DNA of 41,976 nt. Origin: Candidatus Parcubacteria bacterium. GTDB taxonomy: Bacteria > Patescibacteriota > Minisyncoccia > Phycocordibacterales > UBA12088. The notes beneath the pieces are model-generated. The model did no database searches. It saw only the letters and a list, made by a program, of their open reading frames with translations, and was not told where the DNA came from. The stretch spans positions 1-41,976 of the forward strand of contig RFKD01000040.1 of NCBI GenBank assembly GCA_003694545.1, read 5' to 3'. Below, piece by piece: positions 30,547-38,575 of the stretch; the first letter of the stretch is position 1; the number at the start of each line of letters is the position of its first letter. Made by a program: the position numbers and the translations under genes.

Positions 30547-31944
30547 ATGGATCCCGATCAATTCCGCGAACAATCAGAAACCTGGTTTTCCTTCCTTAAA
30601 GGGTTTGTTGACGGCTTTATCGTCCCGATCGGCAAGACGATTGCCGACTTTGGGCAATTTCTCTTCAACCATCCGGCCTGGACCATAGCGCTGATTATTG
30701 GCTCGATTGCCCTTGGGCTCCTTATCAAATACGCGTGGAAGGTGGGGTTGGTTGTTTTGGGAGTGGTTCTGTTGCTTGGGGTGGGATGGGCCGCGATGAC
30801 GAAAGGGGGATGGGGGGAAGCCTTCGGCAACTTACTGCCCGCAGGTTTCTTCCATGACGGAGACAAATACACGGCTTCTCGCGTTGCTGAGCGCCTCCTT
30901 TCCTCGCTGGAGGAAAACGAGGCGGGGCGCATTAGCGTTGAGAGGAATACGCTGGTGCTCCGGCTGGATGCGAACGCGCTGGAAGTTTCCAAAGGGGAAT
31001 CGATTGCTGACACCTTTGGGGTGGACACGTTGGTGGTCCGCTTTGTTTTGCCGAAGAACCCCAACAACGGAGAAGCAAGCCTCGAAGTGGGTACCGCGTT
31101 CAACCCGTTGGCGTTTCGGATTCTTTCGGCCCGTTGGGAGGACAACTTACCAATGGCGCGAATCCCCTTCATTTCTATCGCGCACGCCCAGCAATCTGGT
31201 TCTAACATCTACCCGAGCGTTTGGTGGCAAGACTTGGGTTTTGTGGAGCTCCAAAACGCGGAGTGTAAATTAGGAGAAGTGGCAAAAGACCGGTATATTT
31301 TTTGCAAGCTACCTCCGGGACTGGAGGTAGTTATGGTCGTCGGTGAAATTTTTGATATCATATTCGGACGAAAAGGCGACCCGCAGGAGGAGCAACCAAG
31401 CAAGGAAGATGTTGCTTTTGTTGGGAAAGCAACCTACCTCGAATGCGTTTTTCCGCAAGAGTGGGTGGACAAAATTATTGAGGCAAAAAAGCGCGATAAT
31501 CTGTGCGCGAGAGACCCTGATCGTATGGAATGCGCTCACTGGGACGGTGGCGCATATGAAAAGTTACTGCAGGAGGCGCGAGCTTCGGTTCCTAAGAACA
31601 GTTTCCGTTGCTCCACCCGCGTTGAAGGGATTACCCATGTCGGCATAAAGGGAAAGGTGTTGAATTACGCGATGAGCAGGGTGCGCGATGAAATACTGGG
31701 GCGAATGGTGCCCACTTCTTCTTCGCTTCTCCCCGCTGATCCTCTCGGCATGGTTGTTGGCTTGCTGTTTGATATGACGGTGTGTCAGATGTCAAAAGCT
31801 GCTTGGGGTGAGACTCTGCCGCGGCCGTATGTTCAATTTCAGCTCAATCAATGCATTGCCGACGCCGCGGAAGCACAAACTCCGTTGCTCGTTACCTTTT
31901 TACGACTGCTGGAGGATTGGCAAAAGGGAGAAGAGGATCAATAA
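30547..31944 (+). CDS. Unrecognised membrane-anchored protein with Cys-rich outer domain
   Basis: A 465-residue protein I cannot assign. Residues 1-43 are amphipathic, then two transmembrane helices follow (about 45-61 AWTIALIIGSIALGLLI and 66-83 VGLVVLGVVLLLGVGWAAM). A segment FISIAHAQQSGSN near residue 215 looks like a signal-peptidase-type site but is too far in for a normal signal. The C-terminal half holds about eight Cys (AECKLG, IFCKLP, LECVFP, NLCARDPDRMECAHW, FRCST, TVCQMS, NQCIAD), which suggests disulphides outside the cell. TACACT about 25 nt upstream would give it a real leader, unlike most neighbours. Confidence 0.6.
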   Translation: MDPDQFREQSETWFSFLKGFVDGFIVPIGKTIADFGQFLFNHPAWTIALIIGSIALGLLIKYAWKVGLVVLGVVLLLGVGWAAMTKGGWGEAFGNLLPAGFFHDGDKYTASRVAERLLSSLEENEAGRISVERNTLVLRLDANALEVSKGESIADTFGVDTLVVRFVLPKNPNNGEASLEVGTAFNPLAFRILSARWEDNLPMARIPFISIAHAQQSGSNIYPSVWWQDLGFVELQNAECKLGEVAKDRYIFCKLPPGLEVVMVVGEIFDIIFGRKGDPQEEQPSKEDVAFVGKATYLECVFPQEWVDKIIEAKKRDNLCARDPDRMECAHWDGGAYEKLLQEARASVPKNSFRCSTRVEGITHVGIKGKVLNYAMSRVRDEILGRMVPTSSSLLPADPLGMVVGLLFDMTVCQMSKAAWGETLPRPYVQFQLNQCIADAAEAQTPLLVTFLRLLEDWQKGEEDQ

Positions 31945-32003
31945 GGAAGCAAGACGAAGGGGTATCTTGGAGCGCTCTTATTTCAACAACTGCTGATCGT
32001 AGG

Positions 32004-32014
32004 TGTGTTATAGT
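32004..32014 (+). promoter_or_regulatory. Extended -10 promoter TGTGTTATAGT of metG
   Basis: TGTGT-TATAGT ends 8 nt before ATG 32023 (5 nt before the preceding in-frame GTG), so it favours ATG as the start. Confidence 0.6.
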
Positions 32015-32022
32015 GCGTTGTG

Positions 32023-33480
32023 ATGCCGCTGGAGTCACGACGATACCTCACCACCACCCTCCCGTATGTCAACAGCGAGCCGCATTTGGGGCACGCGCTT
32101 GAATTTACGCAAGCCGACGCGCTCGCGCGGTTTTGGCGGGCGCAGGGTTGGGAAGTGTTTTTCAATGTGGGCACCGACGAGCATGGGCAAAAAATCTACC
32201 AAAAGGCGCTTGAGGCAGGCGAAGACCCGCAAGTGTATGTCGATCGCTACGCCGAGCGGTTTGAGGAGCTTTGCCGCACTCTGGGGATAAGCTACACGCG
32301 CTTTATCCGCACAACGGACCCTCAGCACACAGCTGCCGCGCAGGAGTTTTGGCGGCGCTGTGAAGCCGCGGGCGACATTTACAAAGCGGTGTATCAGACG
32401 AAATACTGCGTTGGTTGCGAGCTTGAGAAGACCGACTCGGAGCTCGTTGACGGGCGCTGCCCCTTGCATCCGAACATTGAGCTCGAGGAGCGGGAGGAAG
32501 AAAACTACTTCTTTCGCTTTTCCCGCTACCAAGAGCCTCTGTTGCGCTTGTACGGAGAGCGAGCGGATTTTGTGGTTCCCGACGAGCGGCTTCGGGAAGT
32601 GCGCGCGTTCGTGGAGCGGGGTTTGAAAGATTTTTCTATTTCCCGCTTACGCGAGAAAATGCCGTGGGGCATTCCCGTGCCAGGCGACCCGACGCATGTG
32701 ATGTATGTGTGGTTTGACGCCTTGGTGAACTACCTCTCCGCCATCGGCTGGCCGGACGACCCGGCGTGGGAGACATGGTGGCCCGTTATCCAACTTGCGG
32801 GGAAAGACAACCTTCGCCAACAGGCGGCAATGTGGCAGGCGATGCTCTTGTCGGCAGGCGTCGAGCCTTCCCGCCAAATCATCATCCACGGCTTCATTAC
32901 TTCGCAGGGGCAAAAGATGTCCAAAACGGTGGGGAATGTCATTTCTCCCTTGGAAATTATTGATGCCTACGGCGTTGAAGCCTTGCGCTACTTCCTCTTG
33001 CGCCACACGCATCCGTTTGAAGACACCGACATAACGCGTGAACGGCTTGCTGAGTGGTATGAGGCGCACCTTGCCAACGGGCTTGGCAACACGGTGGCGC
33101 GTGTGGCAGCTCTTGCGGAAAAACATCTTCCCGATTGGCGGCCTCGAGACGAACACCCTCCTTGCCCGCCAAAACTCGCTGACGCCATGGAGCGCTACCA
33201 CTACGCCGACGCGATGGACGCGTTGTGGGAGGAATTAGCCTTCATTGACGAGGATATGGCGAAGCACCGCACCTACGAGCTCGTGCGCGCCCAACCGGAG
33301 GAAGGGCGCGCGCGTCTTGCGGAGTATCTTGAGCGTTTGTGGCTCTTGGCGATGTGGCTCTCGCCGTTTATGCCCCAGACGGCCGCGACGATTCGCGACG
33401 CCCTAGCGCCACCGCGGCGCACAGCTCCTTTGTTCCCACGCGGGAAAAACGCCGGCTCTTCAACAAAAGGCAGGGTATGA
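32023..33480 (+). CDS. metG: Methionyl-tRNA synthetase
   Basis: A 485-residue class I enzyme, short because it lacks the C-terminal tRNA-binding dimerisation domain. LTTTLPYVNSEPHLGHALEFTQADALARF contains the HIGH motif (HLGH, 21-24). FNVGTDEHGQKIYQKA is canonical for MetRS, and a zinc-knuckle region reads KYCVGCELEKTDSELVDGRCPLHP. The KMSKS motif is SQGQKMSKTVGNVISP (298-301), and helical anticodon-binding positions follow. It makes Met-tRNA and fMet-tRNA precursor. Start ATG 32023 is preferred over GTG 32020 on promoter spacing. The stop overlaps the tatD start (ATGA). Confidence 0.95.
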   Translation: MPLESRRYLTTTLPYVNSEPHLGHALEFTQADALARFWRAQGWEVFFNVGTDEHGQKIYQKALEAGEDPQVYVDRYAERFEELCRTLGISYTRFIRTTDPQHTAAAQEFWRRCEAAGDIYKAVYQTKYCVGCELEKTDSELVDGRCPLHPNIELEEREEENYFFRFSRYQEPLLRLYGERADFVVPDERLREVRAFVERGLKDFSISRLREKMPWGIPVPGDPTHVMYVWFDALVNYLSAIGWPDDPAWETWWPVIQLAGKDNLRQQAAMWQAMLLSAGVEPSRQIIIHGFITSQGQKMSKTVGNVISPLEIIDAYGVEALRYFLLRHTHPFEDTDITRERLAEWYEAHLANGLGNTVARVAALAEKHLPDWRPRDEHPPCPPKLADAMERYHYADAMDALWEELAFIDEDMAKHRTYELVRAQPEEGRARLAEYLERLWLLAMWLSPFMPQTAATIRDALAPPRRTAPLFPRGKNAGSSTKGRV

Positions 33481-34316
33481 GTGGGCGGCACTACTTGGTG
33501 GACGCGCATTGCCATCTCGATGATCCACAGTTTGACGCAGATCGGCGGGAGGTTATTCGCCGAGCGTGGGAAGTGGGAGTCGGGATGGTCAGTGTGGGAA
33601 CGAACGCCGCTTCCAGCAGGCGCGCGGTTGCGCTAGCCGAGGAGCACGAAAGCGTATGGGCGTGCGTCGGGGTGCACCCTGAAGAGATAGCGGAACATCA
33701 AGAGGGAGGCGAAAGCGGTGAAAGCGCAATGGAGCATATTGCGGCACTTGCGGAGCGTTCGTCGGTGGTGGCGGTGGGGGAGTGCGGGTTTGATTACGCG
33801 CGTGTGCCCCGGGAAGAAGCGCGCCAAAAGCAACTGCCGCTGTTTGAAGCGCACATCGCCCTTGCGGTGAAGTTCAACAAACCCTTAATGCTCCATATTC
33901 GGCCGAGCACGCGCGGCGCGTCGGACGCGTACGAGGACATCTTGGATGTTCTTACGGCTTGGAAAGCGTCCTGCCCGAACCTGCGCGGCAACGCGCACTT
34001 TTTTGCCGCGGACGCGCCGACGGCGCACCGCTTTTTCGACCTTGATTTTACCGTGTCGTTCACTGGCGTTCTCACTTTTGTCCGCGACTACCAAGAAGTC
34101 GCCCGGACGCTGCCGCGCGAGCGCGTGCTCGTGGAGACCGACGCGCCGTATGTGGCGCCCGCGCCGCACCGCGGCGCGCGCAACGAGCCGCAGTTCGTAA
34201 GAGAAGTGGCACGGACGCTTGCCCGCTTGTGGGGGATGAGGGAAGCCGATACCGCTTGGCAGCTCCTGCATAACACGCGGGTGTTGTTCGGTGTCCCTGC
34301 CGACTCGGAGCCTTGA
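33477..34316 (+). CDS. tatD: TatD-family metal-dependent deoxyribonuclease/hydrolase
   Basis: A 279-residue TIM-barrel protein. YLVDAHCHLDDPQFD has the HxH metal motif. GVHPEEI, AVGECGFDYARVPREEARQKQLPLFEAHIALAVKFNKPLMLHIRPS, NAHFFAADA and the closing VLVETDAPYVAPAPHRGARNEPQFV complete the TatD set. Family members are 3'-5' DNases involved in repair and also D-aminoacyl-type hydrolases. The ATG overlaps the metG stop (ATGA at 33477-33480), showing translational coupling; metG-tatD is a common bacterial pair. The track start 33339 lies within metG and is rejected. Confidence 0.92.
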   Translation: MSGRHYLVDAHCHLDDPQFDADRREVIRRAWEVGVGMVSVGTNAASSRRAVALAEEHESVWACVGVHPEEIAEHQEGGESGESAMEHIAALAERSSVVAVGECGFDYARVPREEARQKQLPLFEAHIALAVKFNKPLMLHIRPSTRGASDAYEDILDVLTAWKASCPNLRGNAHFFAADAPTAHRFFDLDFTVSFTGVLTFVRDYQEVARTLPRERVLVETDAPYVAPAPHRGARNEPQFVREVARTLARLWGMREADTAWQLLHNTRVLFGVPADSEP

Positions 34317-34352
34317 GGTGACAAGCGGATAATCCTAGACGAACAGCGGAGC

Positions 34353-34363
34353 TTGTGGTATTG
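34353..34363 (+). promoter_or_regulatory. Extended -10 promoter of rpsF (TGTGGTATTGT)
   Basis: TGTGG-TATTGT would start transcription near 34370, giving rpsF a leader of about 55 nt, which is exceptional in this window. Confidence 0.5.
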
Positions 34364-34366
34364 TGC

Positions 34367-34397
34367 CGTTTGGCGGCCTCGCAAGGGCCGCCAAACG
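34367..34397 (+). promoter_or_regulatory. Strong hairpin in the rpsF leader, possible S6:S18 autoregulatory site
   Basis: A perfect 12-bp stem CGTTTGGCGGCC / GGCCGCCAAACG with a 7-nt loop lies at the 5' end of the predicted rpsF leader, followed by ATTATCCGTTC. rpsF leaders in many bacteria bind the S6:S18 complex through a structured CCG-containing element. Whether this hairpin plays that part, or acts as a terminator of the metG-tatD unit, cannot be settled by reading; it lacks a following U-tract. Confidence 0.4.
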
Positions 34398-34424
34398 ATT
34401 ATCCGTTCATAAACCAGCATTATT

Positions 34425-34952
34425 ATGGCAAAAAACCACGAAGACGAGGGGCGCCGCACCACCTATGAAGTCGGCTATCACCTCGTACCGACGCTCGATG
34501 ATGAAGCTCGAGCGCTTCGTGTGAAGGAGATCAAGGAGCTCATAGCCTCTCACGGAGGAGAAGTCCTCTTTGAAGGAGAGTCCGTCCCTATTGCGCTTGC
34601 CTACACAATACGCAAGCCCGTCGGCGGGGGAGGCCGTTATGTGAAATACGACCAAGCCTTTTTCGGCTGGGTGAAGTTTTCCGCTTCCCCGGAGGGAGCT
34701 TCCGCCATCAAGGAATCGCTCCGATCTTTCAGCGACATTATTCGCTTCATTCTCGTCAAAACGATTCCCACGGACTTCATGCCGACCCCGCCCAAGGTGG
34801 TGCGCGATCGCAAGCCCGTAAAGCCCAAGGGGGTTGGTGCTGCCGGCGCTATGGGGGAGGATGAAGAAGTCTCCGAGGAAGAACTGGACAAGGCGGTTGA
34901 AGAACTTTTGGGGGATGACGAGGAGGAAGACAGCGAGGCGCGCGTCCAATAG
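34425..34952 (+). CDS. rpsF: 30S ribosomal protein S6, extended
   Basis: A 175-residue S6 (bS6); most are 95-135. The ferredoxin-like core is clear: TYEVGYHLVPTLDDEARALRVKEIKELIASHGGEVLFEGESVPIALAYTIRKPV, then YDQAFFGWVKFSASPEGASAIKESLRSFSDIIRFILVKTIP. After a Lys/Pro linker the C-terminus is a strongly acidic tail (GEDEEVSEEELDKAVEELLGDDEEEDSE). S6 binds S18 on the 30S platform. The gene heads rpsF-ssb-rpsR. A start is given by ATG 34425; there is no SD sequence. Confidence 0.93.
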   Translation: MAKNHEDEGRRTTYEVGYHLVPTLDDEARALRVKEIKELIASHGGEVLFEGESVPIALAYTIRKPVGGGGRYVKYDQAFFGWVKFSASPEGASAIKESLRSFSDIIRFILVKTIPTDFMPTPPKVVRDRKPVKPKGVGAAGAMGEDEEVSEEELDKAVEELLGDDEEEDSEARVQ

Positions 34953-34994
34953 CGTGCCTCGCTCGCGGGCGCGCCTGGCGCCCAACGGCGAGTG

Positions 34995-35003
34995 TGCTAC
35001 AAT
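34995..35003 (+). promoter_or_regulatory. Extended -10 promoter TGCTACAAT of ssb
   Basis: TGC-TACAAT ends exactly 6 nt before ATG 35010, so ssb seems to have its own leaderless transcript within the rpsF cluster. Confidence 0.6.
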
Positions 35004-35009
35004 ACAGCT

Positions 35010-35435
35010 ATGTATCTCAACAAGGCGTTTCTCATCGGCAACCTTACGCGCGACCCGGAGGAGCGCGCCCTTCCTTCAGGGACCAAGGTGGTTTCGTTTG
35101 GCATCGCAACCAACCGCCGCTATAAGGACGCCTCCGGAGCGTGGCAGGAAGCCACCGATTACCACAACATCGTGGTGTTTGGGCGACAGGCTGAATCTTG
35201 CGCCCAATACCTCAAGAAAGGGGATATGGTGTTCGTGGAGGGGCGTTTGCAGACTCGCTCTTGGGATCGCGACGGGCAAAAGCAGTACCGCACGGAGATT
35301 GTTGCTGATCGCGTGCAGTTTGGCCCCAAGGGGGCTGGCGGCGCCCGAGGCAAACCTCAAGACGCCGAGCCGCATTCTCAAGAAGTCGCGCCTTCGATTG
35401 AAGATGAGATTGATCCCGAAGACATTCCCTTTTAG
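35010..35435 (+). CDS. ssb: Single-stranded DNA-binding protein
   Basis: A 141-residue SSB. The OB fold reads MYLNKAFLIGNLTRDPEERALPSGTKVVSFGIATNRRYKD, ATDYHNIVVFGRQAESCAQYLKKGDMVFVEGRLQTRSW and KQYRTEIVADRVQFG. A Gly/Ala/Pro-rich linker leads to the acidic tip DEIDPEDIPF, which recruits repair and replication partners. Start 35010 is chosen over 34992 because the -10 element sits inside the longer ORF and the family starts MxLNK. Lies between rpsF and rpsR as in most bacteria. Confidence 0.96.
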   Translation: MYLNKAFLIGNLTRDPEERALPSGTKVVSFGIATNRRYKDASGAWQEATDYHNIVVFGRQAESCAQYLKKGDMVFVEGRLQTRSWDRDGQKQYRTEIVADRVQFGPKGAGGARGKPQDAEPHSQEVAPSIEDEIDPEDIPF

Positions 35436-35490
35436 GCTGAGCCCGCCCAATTTCCATTACCAGAGTTAAACCGCAGACAACCAAAAGCAT

Positions 35491-35685
35491 ATGGCACGCA
35501 CACAACGACATGGCTACGCCCACATCGATTACAAAGATGTCGTCTTACTGAAACGCCACCTTGACCCTCACGGCCGCATTCGTTCGCGTCGCGTGACGGG
35601 CCTTACCGGAAAGTCGCAACGAATGCTCGCCCGCGCGGTTAAGAACGCGCGGTACATGGGGCTCATTCCTTATATCCAGCGTTAG
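35491..35685 (+). CDS. rpsR: 30S ribosomal protein S18
   Basis: A 64-residue S18 (bS18). IDYKDVVLLKRHLDPHGRIRSRRVTGLTGKSQRMLARAVKNARYMGLIPY is the full conserved core; the N-terminal extension and its zinc-type cysteines seen in some bacteria are missing. It forms a heterodimer with S6 on the 30S platform. The gene closes the rpsF-ssb-rpsR cluster; rplI (L9), usually next, is absent and a strong hairpin follows instead. Confidence 0.96.
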   Translation: MARTQRHGYAHIDYKDVVLLKRHLDPHGRIRSRRVTGLTGKSQRMLARAVKNARYMGLIPYIQR

Positions 35686-35704
35686 AGAGGATTTTCTCTT
35701 GAAC

Positions 35705-35740
35705 ACCCTCACAGCAGCCGCAAGCGGCTGCTGTGAGGGT
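35705..35740 (+). terminator. Strong hairpin terminator-like structure after rpsR
   Basis: A perfect 16-bp stem ACCCTCACAGCAGCCG / CGGCTGCTGTGAGGGT with tetraloop CAAG, 19 bp behind the rpsR stop. The position fits a terminator or 3' stabiliser. No clear U-tract follows, so rho-independent release is uncertain. Confidence 0.6.
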
Positions 35741-35880
35741 TGGCAGTTCAACAATGAAACATATCATTTTCCTTGGTGCAGGTGGCGAAGGCGCAAAGCG
35801 TTTTGCTTAAATACTCTTTTCGTGCGTAGCGTGTCAACCAAGCGAATTTTACCGAGTTTTCTTGTTGATGCCTCAAATGA

Positions 35881-36453
35881 TTAGCGTGCTTTTTCTACGC
35901 GCTCCACATATTCTCCCGTTTGCGTGTTGACCCGCACCACATCGCCCACTTCGATGAACATCGGCACGACAACTTCTGCGCCACTTTCCAACTTGGCGGG
36001 CTTTGATCCTCCTTGGGCCGTGTTCCCGCGCACATTGGGTGGTGTCTCCACTACCACAAGCTCCACCTTAATCGGGAGCTCCACGCCGATGATCGTGTCG
36101 TTGTAGACAAGTAGGGTGGCAGTCATTCCTGGGACAAGGTAGCGTTGCGCCTCGCCTGCCTCCTCGGACGATAACACAAAACGCTCCGTTTTATCTTCAG
36201 GAGAGTGGAAATGAAAGGTGTCTCGTTTTTGGAAGGCAAAAACCGCTTCGCGGCGCTCCACGAAAGCTTCTTCCACGCTTTCACTGGCGTGGAACGAACG
36301 CTCGATAACTTTGCCGGTTTTGAGTGAGCGGAGCTTGGTTTGATTCACTGGTTTACCTTGCTGTTTGCGGAACACATGAGCCGCGAGCACCATATACGGC
36401 TCGCCGTCGAGCTCGATAACCTTTTTGGGGAGAATTTCGTTATACTGCAACAT
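35881..36453 (-). CDS. efp: Translation elongation factor P
   Basis: A 190-residue EF-P with the three-domain layout: KOW-like domain I (VIELDGEPYMVLAAHVFRKQQGKPVNQTKLRSLKTG), OB domain II (FVLSSEEAGEAQRYLVPGMTATLLVYNDTIIGVELPIKVELVVVETPPNVRGNTAQGGSKPAKLESGAEVVVPMFIEVGDVVRVNTQTGEYVERV). It relieves ribosome stalling at polyproline. The tip of domain I, normally PGKG with a modified Lys or Arg, reads KQQG here, so Gln 32 aligns with Lys 34 of E. coli. ATG 36453 follows TAGGAT (36462-36467, minus) by 8 nt. Confidence 0.95.
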   Translation of the reverse strand: MLQYNEILPKKVIELDGEPYMVLAAHVFRKQQGKPVNQTKLRSLKTGKVIERSFHASESVEEAFVERREAVFAFQKRDTFHFHSPEDKTERFVLSSEEAGEAQRYLVPGMTATLLVYNDTIIGVELPIKVELVVVETPPNVRGNTAQGGSKPAKLESGAEVVVPMFIEVGDVVRVNTQTGEYVERVEKAR

Positions 36454-36520
36454 ACGGCGGCATCCTACTGCGAAGATGGATTTTTTGCAACAAGTGGGGT
36501 GTAACCAAAATGCTCTTACA

Positions 36521-36531
36521 GGTGTTATAGT
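36521..36531 (+). promoter_or_regulatory. Extended -10 promoter GGTGTTATAGT of the ECF sigma gene
   Basis: TGT-TATAGT ends 7 nt before ATG 36539, inside the longer track ORF. Confidence 0.6.
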
Positions 36532-36538
36532 GGTGTGT

Positions 36539-37141
36539 ATGGGGCTTCTTGAGCAAGAGCCAGATTCTCAACGCGCTCGTTTTGAGCAAACTTCCGACGC
36601 AACGCTCTTGGCTGCCTCGCGCCAGAATCCACACGCATTTGAAGCATTTGTTCGGCGTCATTATGAACCACTGCTTAAAAAGATGGAATCCGTGTGCCGC
36701 AATCGGGACATTGCGCGTGAGATTGTCAACGACGCCTTCGTGAAGGCGTACACCAAATCCGCGTCCTACACGCCGCGCGAGGGAATTCCCGCGCGGGCGT
36801 GGCTTGCCCGCATTGCAATGACAACCTTTCTTTCACACTGCCGGGCGCAACGACGCCGGGCGGCACTGCCCTTTGACCCCGAAACAGAATACGCGCTTAC
36901 GGAAGCCGCCGATGAATGGAGCACGCAGTATGAATTGCGCGATCTCATTGCCGTGGCGTTGAGCGAACTCCCTGAAGACGCCGCGCGTATACTGCGCCGC
37001 TATTACCTCGAAGGATACTCTTATGCCGACATCGCCCGGGAAGAAGGCGTGAGCTATGTTGCGGCAAAAGTTCGGATGTTCCGGGCGCGTGCCGCACTGC
37101 GGCATTTCCTCATTGCGCAAGGGTATGCGCCAGGAGGCTAA
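36539..37141 (+). CDS. ECF-type RNA polymerase sigma factor
   Basis: A 200-residue sigma-70 family protein with only regions 2 and 4. Region 2 reads AFEAFVRRHYEPLLKKMESVCRNRDIAREIVNDAFVKAYTKS ... AWLARIAMTTFLSHCRAQRRR. Region 4 reads ALSELPEDAARILRRYYLEGYSYADIAREEGVSYVAAKVRMFRARAALRHFL, the -35-recognising helix-turn-helix. The start at 36539 is set by the promoter and by the lack of homology upstream. Its last 17 nt overlap the following membrane protein gene, the usual arrangement for a sigma and its regulator. Its target promoters are unknown. Confidence 0.92.
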   Translation: MGLLEQEPDSQRARFEQTSDATLLAASRQNPHAFEAFVRRHYEPLLKKMESVCRNRDIAREIVNDAFVKAYTKSASYTPREGIPARAWLARIAMTTFLSHCRAQRRRAALPFDPETEYALTEAADEWSTQYELRDLIAVALSELPEDAARILRRYYLEGYSYADIAREEGVSYVAAKVRMFRARAALRHFLIAQGYAPGG

Positions 37142-37484
37142 CCTTGATCAGGATATCGCGCGCGTGATGCGGCGGGTGTATCGCCTGCGCTTGACGCGGG
37201 CGCTTGCCCACCTTCCTTTTGGGGCAGCGTTCGCGATTGCCGCGAGCTTGATATGGCTAGCGCGAGCTGTGTCGTGGTGGGATGTGTGGCATAATTTTTC
37301 GGCCGTGTCGCGCTTGCGCGATGCGGGGTTGTTTATTGTTTCCGCGTTTGCCCACACGGAGCTGGGCGTCCTAGCGGCGCTTATAATCCTTGCGGTTTCG
37401 GTCGGGAACCTCGTTTGGTGGGGTTGGACGCAGCATCGTTGCGCGGCGGCACTTTCCCGCAAAGCGCGGCCGCTTTACGGCTAG
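37125..37484 (+). CDS. Membrane protein overlapping the sigma gene, candidate anti-sigma or signalling partner
   Basis: A 119-residue protein from ATG 37125, overlapping the sigma stop by 17 nt. A short basic N-terminus ([27 protein letters not shown]) is followed by hydrophobic helices [20 protein letters not shown], a middle loop with [20 protein letters not shown], and [22 protein letters not shown]. No zinc-binding anti-sigma motif (HxxxCxxC) is present, so the role is inferred only from the overlap. The TAG stop shares CTAG with the recA stop on the other strand. Confidence 0.65.
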   Translation: MRQEANLDQDIARVMRRVYRLRLTRALAHLPFGAAFAIAASLIWLARAVSWWDVWHNFSAVSRLRDAGLFIVSAFAHTELGVLAALIILAVSVGNLVWWGWTQHRCAAALSRKARPLYG

Positions 37485-38575
37485 GCGGCGCTTTCTTGTT
37501 GCTCAGCGGATTGCAGGGTGGAGCGGATTTGCCGAAGCAGGTCTCGTGCCACATCCTTGTTGGCGCGCAGGAAGGTTCGCGCGGCGTCGTAACCGCGGCC
37601 GAGCTTGTGCTCGCCAAATGCATACGAGCCGCCCTCTTTGGTGATGAGTTTGAACCGTTCGCCAAGGGCGAGCATTTCTCCTTCGCGGGATATTCCTTCG
37701 TTATAAAGGAGATCAAATTCTGTTTGGCGGAACGGGGGCGCGACTTTGTTCTTCACCACCTTCACGCGGTGCCTCCCGCCAACAACCTCCTCGCCTTTTT
37801 TGATTTGCGCGATGCGTCGGATGTCTAAGCGCACGGAGGCATAAAACTTCAACGCGCGTCCGCCGGGGGTGATTTCTGGGTTGCCAAACATCACGCCAAT
37901 TTGCATGCGCACTTGGTTGATAAATATCACAAGCGCTTTTGACCGGTGGATGATGGCGGTGAGTTTGCGCAACGCTTGCGACATCAGCCGTGCTTGTTTG
38001 CCCACATGCTGCGCCCCCATATCCCCTTCAATCTCGTCGCGCGGAGTGAGCGCGGCAACGGAATCCACGACGATAACATCAACATCCCCCGTGCGTACCA
38101 ACTGTTCCACAATTTCCAACGCCTGCTCGCCCGTGTCGGGCTGGGAAATCAAGAGGCGATCGAGGTTGACGCCGATGCGCTTGGCGTATTCTGGGTCTAA
38201 AGCATGCTCCGCGTCGATAAATGCGGCAATACCCCCCTTGCGCTGGGCTTCGGCAACCGCGTGAAGCGCGAGCGTGGTTTTCCCGGAGGATTCAGGGCCG
38301 TAAATCTCCACCATCCTTCCGCGCGGGTAGCCGCCAATGCCAAGCGCCCAGTCAAGGCCCAGTGATCCCGAGGGGATAGCATCAACATCAACATGAGGCG
38401 CCTCCCGCAAGGTAACAATTGCGTCTTCCCCAAAGCGGGCGCGCACCGCGCGCATCGCTTCTTCTATGCGCTTGCGAGTCTCATCGGCTGTCGGTGGGGA
38501 GTTGTTGGGGGATGTCTTCGGTGGTGCTGGCTTGGCTGGTTTCTTGCGGGGATTCATTTTGGAAGTCTTGCTCAT
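37481..38575 (-). CDS. recA: Recombinase RecA
   Basis: A 364-residue RecA that forms filaments on single-stranded DNA and catalyses strand exchange. Visible: [18 protein letters not shown] (Walker A, 93-101), [60 protein letters not shown] (Walker B), loop L2 region [37 protein letters not shown], and [28 protein letters not shown] Lys/Pro-rich N-terminal extension (1-30) precedes the core. Start 38575 follows TATACT (38583-38588, minus) by 7 nt; the TTG at 38722 in the track is rejected. The 5' 95 nt overlap the previous gene. Confidence 0.97.
   Translation of the reverse strand: MSKTSKMNPRKKPAKPAPPKTSPNNSPPTADETRKRIEEAMRAVRARFGEDAIVTLREAPHVDVDAIPSGSLGLDWALGIGGYPRGRMVEIYGPESSGKTTLALHAVAEAQRKGGIAAFIDAEHALDPEYAKRIGVNLDRLLISQPDTGEQALEIVEQLVRTGDVDVIVVDSVAALTPRDEIEGDMGAQHVGKQARLMSQALRKLTAIIHRSKALVIFINQVRMQIGVMFGNPEITPGGRALKFYASVRLDIRRIAQIKKGEEVVGGRHRVKVVKNKVAPPFRQTEFDLLYNEGISREGEMLALGERFKLITKEGGSYAFGEHKLGRGYDAARTFLRANKDVARDLLRQIRSTLQSAEQQESAA

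Noticed and set aside
35699-35884. 61-codon plus-strand ORF after rpsR
   Set aside because: It starts before the terminator-like hairpin and reads through it, with no recognisable pattern.
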